A stretch of DNA of 64,000 bases. Origin: Aliarcobacter cryaerophilus (GTDB lineage Bacteria; Campylobacterota; Campylobacteria; Campylobacterales; Arcobacteraceae). A model generated the notes under the pieces. That model was not told the origin of the DNA and ran no database searches. It saw nothing but the letters and a program-made list of their open reading frames with translations. The DNA lies in the NCBI RefSeq assembly GCF_014352935.1, contig NZ_CP060694.1, forward strand, positions 1,956,389 to 2,020,388. Reading direction: 5' to 3'. Positions within the stretch are counted from its first letter, which is position 1; each line of letters starts with the position of its first letter. Positions 16,543 to 25,804 of this stretch are shown here, piece after piece. A program made the position numbers and the translations under genes.

Positions 16543-17323
16543 TTTTTACCTTTGTATGCATTTGGCTATACAAAGATGAACTAACTTCATGAGGTCTTAA
16601 GTTGTCGTTTAACTCTAACTCTTCATAAAGAGCTAAAATCTTAGATTTATCAAGAATTGAGCTAAGATTTTTTGATAGTTTTTTTCTTGGCTGTACAAAA
16701 CAAGCTTTCAAAAACCTATTAAAATCTTTATCAAATTTTAGCGATAAATCTTTTTTTATATAAAGAACAGAAGATGTAACTTTAGGCATTGGGTCGAATG
16801 CCTCAGCTGGTACATCAAAAAGTATTTTTGACTCTTTAGAGATAAGTTCTGTCATTATCCCCAAAGATGAATACTCTTTATCATTTACTTTTGCAGTAAA
16901 TTTTTGAGCTACCTCTTTTTGAACCATTACAATAATGTGTTCACAAAGTTCATCTTCAAAAGCTCTTAATATAATATTTGTTGCAATGTAGTATGGTAAG
17001 TTTGCTATTAAATCATATTTACCATCATGTAAAAATTTCAGCTCATCCCAAGCTCTTAAAACATCTATATGTTTTAGTGTGAATTTTTTACTCTCTATTT
17101 CATTTGCAAATTTCGACTTTAAGATACCAATTAAATCGGTATCAACCTCATAAGCTGTCACATCTTTGTACTTGACTAAATTTTTAGTCAAATCACCTAA
17201 GCCAGGCCCGATTTCTACAATATGATTATTGTTATGGGGCATCGATTGGATGATTTTATCTAATATTGAACTATCTTTTAAAAAATTTTGTCCGAACTCT
17301 TTTTTTGCTTTTACTTTTTCCAT
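16526..17323 (-). CDS. rsmA: 16S rRNA adenine dimethyltransferase RsmA (KsgA)
   Basis: RsmA dimethylates two adjacent adenines near the 3' end of 16S rRNA using S-adenosylmethionine, a late step in 30S assembly. Landmarks are KKEFGQNFLKD at the start, the SAM site VEIGPGLGDLTKNLV (about 36-50), and NLPYYIATNII, the family NLPY catalytic motif. The length of 265 residues is normal. It is the first gene of the minus-strand run rsmA-rnj-kdsD-rluB-rarA and is divergent from hisF across a 70-base gap. Confidence 0.96.
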   Translation of the reverse strand: MEKVKAKKEFGQNFLKDSSILDKIIQSMPHNNNHIVEIGPGLGDLTKNLVKYKDVTAYEVDTDLIGILKSKFANEIESKKFTLKHIDVLRAWDELKFLHDGKYDLIANLPYYIATNIILRAFEDELCEHIIVMVQKEVAQKFTAKVNDKEYSSLGIMTELISKESKILFDVPAEAFDPMPKVTSSVLYIKKDLSLKFDKDFNRFLKACFVQPRKKLSKNLSSILDKSKILALYEELELNDNLRPHEVSSSLYSQMHTKVKNGRDK

Positions 17324-17393
17324 TAGGCAAGAGTATATCTTTTTTTAACTTACATTTAGGTAATATCTTTAACTAATTTTTAAGGAATTAAAA

Positions 17394-18155
17394 TTGAATA
17401 ATCTAACAAAAAGAATAATCCCATGCCTAGATGTAAACAATGGAAGAGTTGTAAAAGGCGTAAACTTTGTAGGTCTAAAAGATGCAGGAGATCCTGTTGA
17501 AATAGCAAAAAGATACAACGATGAAGGCGCAGATGAGTTAACATTTTTAGATATTAGTGCAAGTGTAGAAAATAGAGGAACTATTGTAGATATTGTTAAA
17601 AGTGTTGCTAAAGAGGTATTTATACCACTAACTGTTGGTGGAGGAATACGAAATTTAGATGATATTTATGCTTTATTAAATGTTGGATGTGACAAAATTT
17701 CTGTAAATTCAAGTGCTGTTAAAACACCAAACTTAATAGATGATGGAGCTAAAAGATTTGGAAGTCAATGTATTGTTGTGGCAATTGATGTTAAAAAAGT
17801 ATCAGATGGCTCATATCATGTTTTTGTTAAAGGTGGGAGAGAAGATACAGGACTTGATGCAATTTCTTGGGCAAAAGAGGTAGAAAATAGAGGTGCTGGA
17901 GAGATTTTATTAACTTCTATGGATACAGATGGTGTTAAGAGTGGTTTTGATTTGGAAATTACAAAAGAGATTTCAAAAATTGTAAATATTCCAGTAATTG
18001 CAAGTGGTGGAGCTGGGAATATGTCTCACTTTAAAGATGCTTTTGAAGCTGGTGCTGATGCTGCTTTAGCTGCTTCAATTTTTCACTTTAAAGAGGTTGA
18101 TATTATGGATTTAAAAAGATATTTACAAAAAAACAATATAAATGTAAGGATATAA
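17394..18155 (+). CDS. hisF: Imidazole glycerol phosphate synthase cyclase subunit HisF
   Basis: HisF is the (beta/alpha)8-barrel half of IGP synthase; with HisH it converts PRFAR to imidazole glycerol phosphate and AICAR in histidine synthesis. The 253-residue product has both catalytic aspartates in context: [15 protein letters not shown] near residue 12 and [12 protein letters not shown] near 130. VGGGIRN and ASGGAG are the phosphate-binding loops. The start is TTG with TAAGGAATTAAA in front, which places the conserved N-terminus correctly. No other his gene is adjacent; it appears to head a run of housekeeping genes. Confidence 0.97.
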   Translation: MNNLTKRIIPCLDVNNGRVVKGVNFVGLKDAGDPVEIAKRYNDEGADELTFLDISASVENRGTIVDIVKSVAKEVFIPLTVGGGIRNLDDIYALLNVGCDKISVNSSAVKTPNLIDDGAKRFGSQCIVVAIDVKKVSDGSYHVFVKGGREDTGLDAISWAKEVENRGAGEILLTSMDTDGVKSGFDLEITKEISKIVNIPVIASGGAGNMSHFKDAFEAGADAALAASIFHFKEVDIMDLKRYLQKNNINVRI

Positions 18156-18848
18156 ATGAAAAAACTATTAGCAGTTGCTATTCTTTTACCAATATTGAGT
18201 TTTTCTTATGAAATAAATTTTAATAAATCATTTTCAAAAGTTGTAAACCCTGATTTATTAACAACAAATATAAATATAAGTGTTGAAAAAAAGGATGAAA
18301 AAAGTGTAAATATTGAAGTAGAAAAATTTAATAATTTTTTAAAGAATACAAAAAATATTACAATAAAAAATACAAATTATAATTTGACTCCAAAATATGA
18401 TTATGAGAATAATAAATCAATATTTAAAGGATTTATAGCAAATACAAGATTTATTATAGAGTCAAAAGATCCAAAAGAGGTAAACAATTTTTTAGCTGAT
18501 TTAATGGCTTTAAAAGATAGCTTAAAATCAGATGATATTAAAATAAATATATCAAATTTATCTTGGGAAATTGGTGAAAATTTACAAAATAAAAATATTG
18601 ATGAACTAAGAGTAGAAGTTTTATTATGGATAGGAAATTATACAAAAGAACTTTCAAATAAGATTGGAAAAAAATGTGAAATTAAAAATGTAAATATAAA
18701 CGAAAACTTTGAGTACCCTACTTTTAAAAATAGAGTAATGAGTTCTTCTTTAGATATGGTAAATTCATCTGAATCAATAAATATTTCACCAATAAATACA
18801 GAAGAAATTATAAAAATAAATACAAATTTTGTACTGGATTGTAAGTGA
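18156..18848 (+). CDS. SIMPL (DUF541) domain exported protein
   Basis: This 230-residue protein starts one base after the hisF stop and has a typical signal peptide (MKKLLAVAILLPILSFSYE, cleavage probably after FS or SY). The mature part alternates strands and helices and matches the SIMPL/DUF541 pattern: an N-terminal statement of the type LLTTNINISVEKKDEKSV, a central NYNLTPKYDYENNKSIFKGF segment and a C-terminal SINISPINTEEIIKI strand region. SIMPL proteins are periplasmic or secreted and have no settled biochemical role. Translation is probably coupled to the following gene, which overlaps by 4 bases. Confidence 0.75.
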   Translation: MKKLLAVAILLPILSFSYEINFNKSFSKVVNPDLLTTNINISVEKKDEKSVNIEVEKFNNFLKNTKNITIKNTNYNLTPKYDYENNKSIFKGFIANTRFIIESKDPKEVNNFLADLMALKDSLKSDDIKINISNLSWEIGENLQNKNIDELRVEVLLWIGNYTKELSNKIGKKCEIKNVNINENFEYPTFKNRVMSSSLDMVNSSESINISPINTEEIIKINTNFVLDCK

Positions 18849-19396
18849 TTGTAAGTGCTGGAAATCAAGAAACTTTTACGTTTGCTAAATCAATAGGTGT
18901 TGGATTAGTTTCTAGTGCAATAAATCTAACAAAAATTTGTCTATTTAATAGACCAGAGTTTATTTTATTTATTGGAAGTGCTGGAAGTTATGGAAATCAT
19001 AAAATATTTGATATTGTTGAATCAAAAAACTCTTCAAATATTGAGATGAGTTTTTTAGAAAATTTTTCATATACTCCAATAGATAATGCAGTTAGAATAG
19101 ATACAAATTTAACAAAAAGTGAAGTAGTTGTAAATAGCTCAAACTATATAAGCACAAATCAAACTTTATCAAAAGAGTTTTTACAATACAATGTCGAATT
19201 AGAAAATATGGAGTTTTTTTCTGTATTAAGTGTTGCAAAAGAGTTTGAAATACCAGCTTTTGGTATTTTTATTGTTACAAACTATACAAATGAAGATGCA
19301 CACAATGATTTTTTAAAAAATCATAAAATTGCAATGGAAAAACTAACACAATATTTAATAGAAAAAAATATAATTAAAATAAAAGCAGAAGAGTAA
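18845..19396 (+). CDS. Nucleoside phosphorylase / MTAN superfamily protein
   Basis: This 183-residue protein of the PNP/UDP phosphorylase fold is shorter than the usual 230-residue MTA/SAH nucleosidase. The visible fold elements are [15 protein letters not shown] (the nucleobase/phosphate loop) and [18 protein letters not shown], whose M-E pair aligns with the ribose-binding Met-Glu of the family, and a terminal helix with a histidine. The GTG start overlaps the previous stop (GTGA). The usual catalytic aspartate before the last helix appears as NEDAHNDF. The substrate is uncertain; purine nucleoside cleavage is the best guess. Confidence 0.65.
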   Translation: MIVSAGNQETFTFAKSIGVGLVSSAINLTKICLFNRPEFILFIGSAGSYGNHKIFDIVESKNSSNIEMSFLENFSYTPIDNAVRIDTNLTKSEVVVNSSNYISTNQTLSKEFLQYNVELENMEFFSVLSVAKEFEIPAFGIFIVTNYTNEDAHNDFLKNHKIAMEKLTQYLIEKNIIKIKAEE

Positions 19397-20478
19397 TGAC
19401 AAAAGAGATATTATCATCTATATATGATTACACATTAGATGAGTTAAAAGAGAGATTAAAACCATCATTTAGAGCAAAACAAGTTTATAATTGGCTTTAT
19501 AAAAAGTATGCAAACTCTTATGATGATATGAAAAATCTTCCAAAAGAGTTAATAGAGGATTTAAAAACAAACTATCCAATTGATATACTAAAAGTTGTAA
19601 AAAAAGAGCAAAGTCGTGATGGAAGTATAAAATATCTTTTTAAATTAAGAGATAACCACACTATTGAAGCTGTTTTACTTTTGATGAAAGATAAAAAAAT
19701 TGATGAAGATGGACAAATTGTAAGAAGTGAAAAATATACAGTTTGTATCTCTAGTCAAGTTGGATGTAAAGTTGGATGTAGTTTTTGTTTAACGGCACGT
19801 GGTGGATTTGTAAGAAATCTTACAATTGGTGAGTATATAGCTCAAATTGTTCATATAAAAAGAGATAATGAAATAGCTGAAAACAAGGCTTTAAATATTG
19901 TTTATATGGGAATGGGTGAACCTCTTGATAATTTTGACAATTTTGTAAAAGCAGTTGAGATTTTCTCAGAACTTGATGGTTTAGCAATAAGTAGAAGAAG
20001 ACAAACGGTTTCAACTTCAGGAATTGCAAGTAAGATTAAAAAACTAGGTGAAAAAGATTTACAAATTCAACTTGCCATTTCACTTCATGCTGTTGATGAT
20101 GAGTTAAGAAGTGAGCTTATTCCTATGAATAAAGCATATAATATTGCATCAATTATTGAAGCTGTTAAAGAGTTTCCAGTAGATACAAGAAAAAAAGTTA
20201 TGTTTGAATATTTGGTTATAAAAGATAAAAATGATAGTTTAGATGCAGCAAAAAAACTTGTAAAACTTCTAACTGGTTTACAAGCAAAAGTAAATCTAAT
20301 ATATTTTAATCCATATCCTGGAACAACTTATCAAAGACCTCTTGAAACTGATATGATGAGATTTAAAGATTTTTTAAATTCAAAAGGTGTAATTTGTACA
20401 ATTAGAGAGTCAAAAGGTTTAGACATAAGTGCAGCTTGTGGACAGTTAAAAGAGAAGGAGTTAAATGGGAATTCTTGA
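19396..20478 (+). CDS. rlmN: 23S rRNA (adenine-2503 C2) methyltransferase RlmN
   Basis: RlmN is a radical SAM enzyme that methylates C2 of A2503 in 23S rRNA and also acts on some tRNAs. The [4Fe-4S] motif CKVGCSFC (CxxxCxxC) is near residue 123, followed by the SAM-binding GMGEPLDN region near 174. The C-terminal catalytic cysteine is in ISAACGQL near residue 350. The N-terminal accessory domain includes [11 protein letters not shown]. The ATG overlaps the previous stop (TAATG), and its own end overlaps a tiny membrane-peptide gene. Confidence 0.96.
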   Translation: MTKEILSSIYDYTLDELKERLKPSFRAKQVYNWLYKKYANSYDDMKNLPKELIEDLKTNYPIDILKVVKKEQSRDGSIKYLFKLRDNHTIEAVLLLMKDKKIDEDGQIVRSEKYTVCISSQVGCKVGCSFCLTARGGFVRNLTIGEYIAQIVHIKRDNEIAENKALNIVYMGMGEPLDNFDNFVKAVEIFSELDGLAISRRRQTVSTSGIASKIKKLGEKDLQIQLAISLHAVDDELRSELIPMNKAYNIASIIEAVKEFPVDTRKKVMFEYLVIKDKNDSLDAAKKLVKLLTGLQAKVNLIYFNPYPGTTYQRPLETDMMRFKDFLNSKGVICTIRESKGLDISAACGQLKEKELNGNS

Positions 20479-20584
20479 AATAGCTTTAATTATTTTTATA
20501 ATAGTTGTAGTGCTTTCTAGTGCTATTGGATTTTATATTCATAATAAAGATGATAAAAAAAATGATAAATTTGAGGAGAATTAA
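20465..20584 (+). CDS. 39-residue single-pass membrane peptide
   Basis: The ATG at 20465 lies inside the end of rlmN (14-base overlap) and is preceded by GAGAAGGAGTTAA, an excellent ribosome site. The peptide has one strongly hydrophobic helix (residues 4-24, rich in Ile and Val) and a charged tail of Lys, Asp, Glu and Asn. Its stop lies one base before the gltX ATG, so rlmN, this gene and gltX form a tightly packed run. No family is recognised; the context makes it a likely real miniprotein missed by length cut-offs. Confidence 0.65.
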   Translation: MGILEIALIIFIIVVVLSSAIGFYIHNKDDKKNDKFEEN

Positions 20585-20585
20585 T

Positions 20586-21995
20586 ATGACAGTTACAAGA
20601 TTTGCACCAAGCCCTACGGGATATTTACATATTGGTGGATTAAGAACAGCTCTTTATAGCTATTTATGGGCAAGAAAAAATGGTGGAGTTTTTAGACTTA
20701 GAATTGAAGATACTGATTTAGAAAGAAATAGTCAAGAGGCTTTAAATGCAATTATTGAAGCTTTTAACTGGGTTGGTTTATCTTATGATGGAGAGGTTGA
20801 ATATCAATCAAAAAGAACTGAAATATATAAAAAATATATAAATCAACTACTTGAAAGTGGAAATGCTTATAAATGTTATATGAGTAAAGAAGAACTTGAT
20901 AGCTTAAGAGCAAAACAAGAAGCTGCAAAACAAACTCCAAGATATGATGAGACATGGAGACCTGAAGATGGAAAAGTTTTACCTACAATTCCAGAAGGAA
21001 TTGAGCCAGTTATTAGAATCAAAGCTCCAAAAACAGGAGAGATTAGATTTCTTGATGGTGTGAAAGGTGATATGAAATTTGATGCATCTTTTGTTGATGA
21101 CTTTGTAATTGCAAGATCAAATGGAATGCCTACATATAACTTTGTTGTAACTATTGATGATATGTTAATGGAAATGACAGATGTAATTAGAGGCGATGAT
21201 CACTTATCAAATACTCCAAAACAGATTGTTATTTATAATACTTTAGGTGTAAAGCATCCAAACTTTTATCATGTACCTATGATAAATAATCCAGAAGGTA
21301 AAAAACTATCAAAAAGAGATGGTGCAATGGATGTTATGGATTATAAGAGACTTGGATATTTACCAGAAGCTTTATTAAACTTTTTAGTAAGACTTGGTTG
21401 GTCAAATAAAGATCAAGAGATATTTAGTATGAAAGAGATGCTAGAACTATTTGATCCAAAAAATATAAATAAATCAGCATCTGCATATAATGGTGAAAAA
21501 CTTTTATGGTTAAATAGTGAGTATATAAAAACTGTTTCAAATGATAGATTAATAGAGGAGTTGAAATTTTTTGATTTAGATTTAACTAATTACTCTAAAA
21601 AAGAGGAGATTTTAAACCTTGCAAAACAAAGAGCAAATACACTATTAGAATTAAAAAAATCTATACTTGATATAAAAAACAGTCCTAATGAGTATGAAGA
21701 AGCTGGGGTTAAAAAATTTGTAAAAGATGATACAAATTCAATTTTAAAAGAGTATTTAGAGCTTTTAGAAGAGAATAAAAATAGTTTTGTATCTCCTAGT
21801 GAACTTGAAAATATTACAAAACCATTTATAGAAACAAAAGGCTTAAAATTTCCACAACTGTTCCAACCTATAAGAATTGCATTAACTGGTGGAACACAAG
21901 CACCATCAGTTTACGATATACTTTTTATCTTAGATTTCGCTGAAAGTAAGATAAGAATTTCAAAAGCTTTGGAAAAAAATTTTAAAAACTCTTGA
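20586..21995 (+). CDS. gltX: Glutamyl-tRNA synthetase
   Basis: This class I aminoacyl-tRNA synthetase charges tRNA-Glu. The 469-residue product shows RFAPSPTGYLHIGGLRTAL with the HIGH-type motif near residue 16 and KLSKRDG (the KMSKS equivalent) near residue 240. I start it at the ATG at 20586, preceded by GAGGAGAATTAAT; a longer frame from a TTG at 20520 would add a stretch unrelated to the family. Campylobacterota often have two GltX enzymes, one of which serves tRNA-Gln; which one this is cannot be decided here. Confidence 0.96.
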   Translation: MTVTRFAPSPTGYLHIGGLRTALYSYLWARKNGGVFRLRIEDTDLERNSQEALNAIIEAFNWVGLSYDGEVEYQSKRTEIYKKYINQLLESGNAYKCYMSKEELDSLRAKQEAAKQTPRYDETWRPEDGKVLPTIPEGIEPVIRIKAPKTGEIRFLDGVKGDMKFDASFVDDFVIARSNGMPTYNFVVTIDDMLMEMTDVIRGDDHLSNTPKQIVIYNTLGVKHPNFYHVPMINNPEGKKLSKRDGAMDVMDYKRLGYLPEALLNFLVRLGWSNKDQEIFSMKEMLELFDPKNINKSASAYNGEKLLWLNSEYIKTVSNDRLIEELKFFDLDLTNYSKKEEILNLAKQRANTLLELKKSILDIKNSPNEYEEAGVKKFVKDDTNSILKEYLELLEENKNSFVSPSELENITKPFIETKGLKFPQLFQPIRIALTGGTQAPSVYDILFILDFAESKIRISKALEKNFKNS

Positions 21996-22047
21996 TTTAA
22001 GAAAAATATTAAGGCATAATGTCTAACTTTTTCAAAGGATAAGAATT

Positions 22048-22329
22048 ATGAACATTTACGTTGGGAATTTATCGTACAAAATGAACGATAATGATTTAGA
22101 AGCAGTTTTTGCTAAATTTGGTGCAGTTAAGAGCGCAAAAATAATTATGGACAAAGAAACAGGAAGATCTAAAGGTTTTGCTTTTGTTGAAATGGAAGAA
22201 GCTAGTGCAGGAAATGCTGCTATTGAAGCTTTAAATGGTAAAGAGACTGATGGTAGAACTTTAAGAGTAAACGAAGCTAAACCAAAAGAAGATAGACCAA
22301 GAGATAGCAGACCAAGAAGAAATTTCTAA
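22048..22329 (+). CDS. RRM-type RNA-binding protein
   Basis: This is a 93-residue protein with a single RNA recognition motif. RNP2 is NIYVGNLS (2-9) and RNP1 is SKGFAFVEM (about 42-50); the spacing is normal. The last 15 residues are a basic, Arg/Pro/Ser-rich tail that probably adds non-specific RNA contact. Such short RRM proteins occur in cyanobacteria and Campylobacterota and have been linked to cold or stress responses. AAAGGATAAGAATT precedes the ATG and a clear terminator follows, so it is probably an independent transcript. Confidence 0.93.
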   Translation: MNIYVGNLSYKMNDNDLEAVFAKFGAVKSAKIIMDKETGRSKGFAFVEMEEASAGNAAIEALNGKETDGRTLRVNEAKPKEDRPRDSRPRRNF

Positions 22330-22335
22330 GACTGC

Positions 22336-22361
22336 AAAGGGGTTTAAAAACCCCTTTTTTT
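22336..22361 (+). terminator. Rho-independent terminator after the RRM gene
   Basis: AAAGGGG at 22336-22342 pairs with CCCCTTT, followed by a run of seven T. The GC-rich stem core stands out in this AT-rich sequence. The -10 region of the following response regulator must lie in or after it. Confidence 0.93.
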
Positions 22362-22369
22362 ATGCCAAA

Positions 22370-23026
22370 ATGAAAATTCTACTTCTAGAAGATGATTTAA
22401 TCTTAAATGAAATTCTTGAAGAACACTTAATAAAACAAAAACATCAAATTACTACAACTTTTTCTTCAAATGAAGCTATAAAAGAGCTATATTCAGAGAC
22501 TTTTGATTTACTTCTATTAGATGTAAATGTGCCAGATTTAAATGGCTTTGAACTATTAAAAGAGCTAAGAGATAATAATATTTTAACTCCAACAATATTT
22601 ATAACATCTCTAAATATGGTCGAAGATATGCAAAAAGGGTTTGATAGTGGATGTGATGACTATATTAAAAAACCTTTTGAGTTAAAAGAGCTTGATATTA
22701 GAATAAATAATATAAAAAGGCTTTTTAATATAGATATAAAAATTATAAAAATAGATGAAAATAGTTATTTAGATTTACAAAACTTGGAGATAAATTTAAA
22801 TAAAAAAAGTTTTATCATCTCAAAAAAAGAGTCTGAAATTCTTGCATATTTATTAAATAATCCAAAAAAAACTATCAGTATTGAAGAGATTATAAATAAT
22901 ATTTGGTCATATGAAGATAGTGTAGAAAGCTCTACAATTAGAACTTATATAAAAAACCTGCGAAAAATATTAGGTGAAGATAAAATATTAAATATAAGAG
23001 GAGTTGGATATAGATTTAACTTCTAG
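22370..23026 (+). CDS. OmpR-type response regulator next to the metal efflux operon
   Basis: This 218-residue regulator has an N-terminal receiver (acidic pocket LEDD near 5-8, phospho-acceptor Asp in LLLLDVNVPD near 51, conserved Lys in IKKPFELKEL near 104) and a C-terminal winged-helix DNA-binding domain ending GVGYRFNF. The neighbouring kinase gene begins within its 3' end. Because the next four genes encode an exported protein and a complete Cus/Czc-type export system, it probably senses a metal such as copper or silver and switches the efflux operon; that link is inferred from position. Confidence 0.9.
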   Translation: MKILLLEDDLILNEILEEHLIKQKHQITTTFSSNEAIKELYSETFDLLLLDVNVPDLNGFELLKELRDNNILTPTIFITSLNMVEDMQKGFDSGCDDYIKKPFELKELDIRINNIKRLFNIDIKIIKIDENSYLDLQNLEINLNKKSFIISKKESEILAYLLNNPKKTISIEEIINNIWSYEDSVESSTIRTYIKNLRKILGEDKILNIRGVGYRFNF

Positions 23027-24155
23027 TGAAAAAAAAAGTTTTTTTAGCTTTTTAGCTCTTTATTTAGGATCATCTTTTATATTAATGTTAATTGCTCTAT
23101 TTTTCTATTATCAAAATGAGAAAACACTTTATTTGGATTTAGTAAAATCAAATATGCAAAATATAGTATCTAAAGTTTCAAATGAAATAATAATATCTCA
23201 TATGTTGGATGTCGAATTTGATAAAAATATATATTTGAATAATCAAGATTATAAAATCTCTTTTTATGATAAAGATAAAAATTTATTATTTGGAAATTTA
23301 GACGAAAAGTTAAATTTTGAACAAAATTTTTATAATGATGAAGAAAAATTAATTATTGTTGATAGTTCAACTGTAGGACATTTAGGAATTTGGTATATAG
23401 CTTTAAAAGACAATAGCTTAAAAGAGAAAATATCAAATTTAAAATTAAATATTTTTCTTATTTTTTTAATATTTTATACAATTATTGCTATTCTTAGCTG
23501 GTCTTTAGCAAAACTATTTCTAAAACCAATAAAAAATGAGAGAGAAAGATTAAATAACTTTATAAAGGATACTACTCATGAGTTAAATACTCCAATAAGT
23601 GCAATAATTATGTCTTGTGAAGATGATAATTTAACTAAAAAACAACTAGATAGAATAAAATTTAGTGCAAAAAGAGTTAGTGAGATTTATAAAGATTTGA
23701 CGTATATATTTTTAGGAAATATTGAAAAAAAAAGTTTAGATAAAATAGATTTATCAAAAGTTATTAAAGAAGAGATAATAAATTTTGAGCCAATGATTGC
23801 TAGAAAAAGATTAAAAATAAACCTTAATATAGAAGAGTTCTTTTATGAAATAAATAAAGATGATTTTATAAGACTTTTTAATAATCTATTCTCAAATGCT
23901 ATAAAATATAATAAAACTGAAGGAAATATAGATATTATCTTGCAAAATAGCGAGTTAATAATAAAAGATAGTGGTATTGGAATATCAAAAGATAAAATAA
24001 AAGATATTTTCAACAGATATTATAGAGCAACAAATCAAAGTGGAGGCTTTGGTTTAGGACTAAATATTGTAAATATGATTTGTAAAACTTACAATATCAA
24101 AATAGATGTTCAATCTTCTGAAAATGTAGGCTCAACTTTTACTTTAAAACTCTAA
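23004..24155 (+). CDS. Sensor histidine kinase, partner of the 22370 regulator
   Basis: This is a 383-residue membrane histidine kinase. Two membrane segments (about 16-38 and 150-170) flank a periplasmic sensor of about 110 residues. The phospho-accepting histidine is in TTHELNTPISAI near residue 195, and the ATPase domain has N-box NNLFSNAIKYN and G-box GFGLGLNIV. The frame is open only from a TTG at 23004, which overlaps the regulator by 23 bases and lies directly after GAGGAG, an unusually short spacing; no ATG or GTG is available before the first membrane segment. There is no HAMP or PAS domain. Confidence 0.88.
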   Translation: MDIDLTSSEKKSFFSFLALYLGSSFILMLIALFFYYQNEKTLYLDLVKSNMQNIVSKVSNEIIISHMLDVEFDKNIYLNNQDYKISFYDKDKNLLFGNLDEKLNFEQNFYNDEEKLIIVDSSTVGHLGIWYIALKDNSLKEKISNLKLNIFLIFLIFYTIIAILSWSLAKLFLKPIKNERERLNNFIKDTTHELNTPISAIIMSCEDDNLTKKQLDRIKFSAKRVSEIYKDLTYIFLGNIEKKSLDKIDLSKVIKEEIINFEPMIARKRLKINLNIEEFFYEINKDDFIRLFNNLFSNAIKYNKTEGNIDIILQNSELIIKDSGIGISKDKIKDIFNRYYRATNQSGGFGLGLNIVNMICKTYNIKIDVQSSENVGSTFTLKL

Positions 24156-24222
24156 AATATAAATCTACACACAAACTACACAAAGCTTTTGGTAAATTTT
24201 CATAAATCAAAATAAAGGATTA

Positions 24223-24612
24223 ATGAAAATGAAAAAAGTATTAAAAGCTTTTGTAGTTATGCTTCTAATGGCTACTATTTTAAATGCAAGCTCATTAAAA
24301 GAGAGTTTAAATGTTGATGGATACAATCTTGAACTTACAAGCAAAAGAGATTTAAGTGCAGGAAGTAATGAGTTTTTTGTGAAAATCACAAAAGATGGAA
24401 AAGAAGTAAATGATGCAAAAATAAAAGCTAAATTTTTTATGCCAGAGATGCCAGGAATGCCATATATGGAGCATGAAGGTGAAGGAAAATTTGAAAATGG
24501 CATTTATAGTTTTGTAATTAATTTCTGCATGGATGGAACTTGGCAATATAATATCAGATTTAAAACAGCTGATGATAAAGTTCACTCTGTAAAAAGTAGC
24601 GTGAGCTTCTAA
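24223..24612 (+). CDS. Exported FixH/YtkA-like protein of the efflux operon
   Basis: This 129-residue protein has a signal peptide (MKMKKVLKAFVVMLLMATIL then NASS) and a single beta-sandwich-like domain. The segment KFFMPEMPGMPYMEHEG, rich in methionine with a histidine, followed by CMDGTWQYNIRF, matches the YtkA/FixH-like domain often encoded next to copper and silver efflux genes. The methionines and the cysteine could bind Cu(I). It precedes the outer-membrane channel gene by one base. The metal-binding role is inferred from composition and context. Confidence 0.75.
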   Translation: MKMKKVLKAFVVMLLMATILNASSLKESLNVDGYNLELTSKRDLSAGSNEFFVKITKDGKEVNDAKIKAKFFMPEMPGMPYMEHEGEGKFENGIYSFVINFCMDGTWQYNIRFKTADDKVHSVKSSVSF

Positions 24613-24613
24613 A

Positions 24614-25804
24614 ATGAAAAAAGTAGTTTTTACTTCACTAATTTTTGCTAGTTATTTATTTGGAACTTCGATTGAAAATATAGTACAAAAGAGTTTACAA
24701 AATAATTTTGATATTAAAAGCCTTGAAAACTCTATTGAAATTGCTAATTTCCAAATAAAACAGGCTAAAAATTGGGAAAATCCAATGATAAGCTTTAAAG
24801 CAAATGATATTATGTTGAATAAAAACTATTTAAATAATCAAAAAGAGTATGGAATTGAGTTATCTCAAGCCATACCTATTGGTAAAAAACTTGAACTTGA
24901 AGAGAGTATTGCAAAAAAAGATAAATTATTGCAAGAACAAACTTTACAGGATATAAAGCTAGAATTTGAATCAAAAATTTATCTATATTCATACACTATT
25001 TTAATTTTAGAAAATAGATTAAAACTACTAAATGAATATCAAAAGAATTTAAACCGTCTAGAAGAGCTTTATACAAAACTATATTCATATGATAAAGTAT
25101 CTTTAAATGAGATATTAAATACACAAATTTCAAAATATGATTTACAAATGAAAATAAATGAACTTCAAACAACAAAAGATAATTTATATCTAAGTTTAGA
25201 GCAAATAAGTTATGAGAAGATTGATAAAATTGATGATAACTTAGTACTAAAAGATATAAACAGACAACAAATTGAAGAACAATTAATATTTCATCCAAAG
25301 ATACAAACACTTCAAACAACAAGCCAAAAATATAAAGATACTGCACAACTTGAAGATGCAAAAAAATTTTCAAGTATAACTTTAGCTTTAGAATATATGC
25401 AAAATAAAGAGCAAGATTATGCAAATATTACAATGTCTATGCCTCTACCAATTTATAATACAGAAAATATTAATAAATTAAAAGCAAATTTAAATACAAA
25501 TGAAACTAATAATAAACTAGATAGTCAAATTCATAATTTAAGATTACAAACGAAAATATATCTAAATAATTTAGAGCAATATAAAACAAATTATAAAATC
25601 CTTCAAGAAAAGATTGTACCTATAAAACAAAAAATACAAAAGGTTTTAGAAGAGTTTGTAGGATTTGATAAAGAGAGTTTAAAAGAGAATCTAAATAGTT
25701 TAAATGAATTGATTGATTATGAGATGAAAGCAAGTGAACAACTTGAAAAATATTTTGAAAACTACAGTGAACTTATATATTACTCAAATAAAGGTGTAAA
25801 ATGA
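24614..25804 (+). CDS. Outer-membrane efflux channel, TolC/CusC family
   Basis: This is a 396-residue protein with a signal peptide (first 18 residues, ending LFG) and long amphipathic helices, the pattern of outer-membrane efflux channels. It starts with the typical SIENIVQKSLQNNFDIKSLE and contains QAIPIGKKLELEESIAKKD and a run of helical residues up to the C-terminus. It forms a tripartite pump with the periplasmic adaptor and the RND permease encoded next, overlapping the adaptor by 4 bases. It is short for the family but complete. Confidence 0.9.
   Translation: MKKVVFTSLIFASYLFGTSIENIVQKSLQNNFDIKSLENSIEIANFQIKQAKNWENPMISFKANDIMLNKNYLNNQKEYGIELSQAIPIGKKLELEESIAKKDKLLQEQTLQDIKLEFESKIYLYSYTILILENRLKLLNEYQKNLNRLEELYTKLYSYDKVSLNEILNTQISKYDLQMKINELQTTKDNLYLSLEQISYEKIDKIDDNLVLKDINRQQIEEQLIFHPKIQTLQTTSQKYKDTAQLEDAKKFSSITLALEYMQNKEQDYANITMSMPLPIYNTENINKLKANLNTNETNNKLDSQIHNLRLQTKIYLNNLEQYKTNYKILQEKIVPIKQKIQKVLEEFVGFDKESLKENLNSLNELIDYEMKASEQLEKYFENYSELIYYSNKGVK

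Noticed and set aside
20520..20585. Longer gltX start
   Set aside because: The extra residues do not match any GltX N-terminus and overlap the miniprotein gene; the ATG at 20586 has the ribosome site.
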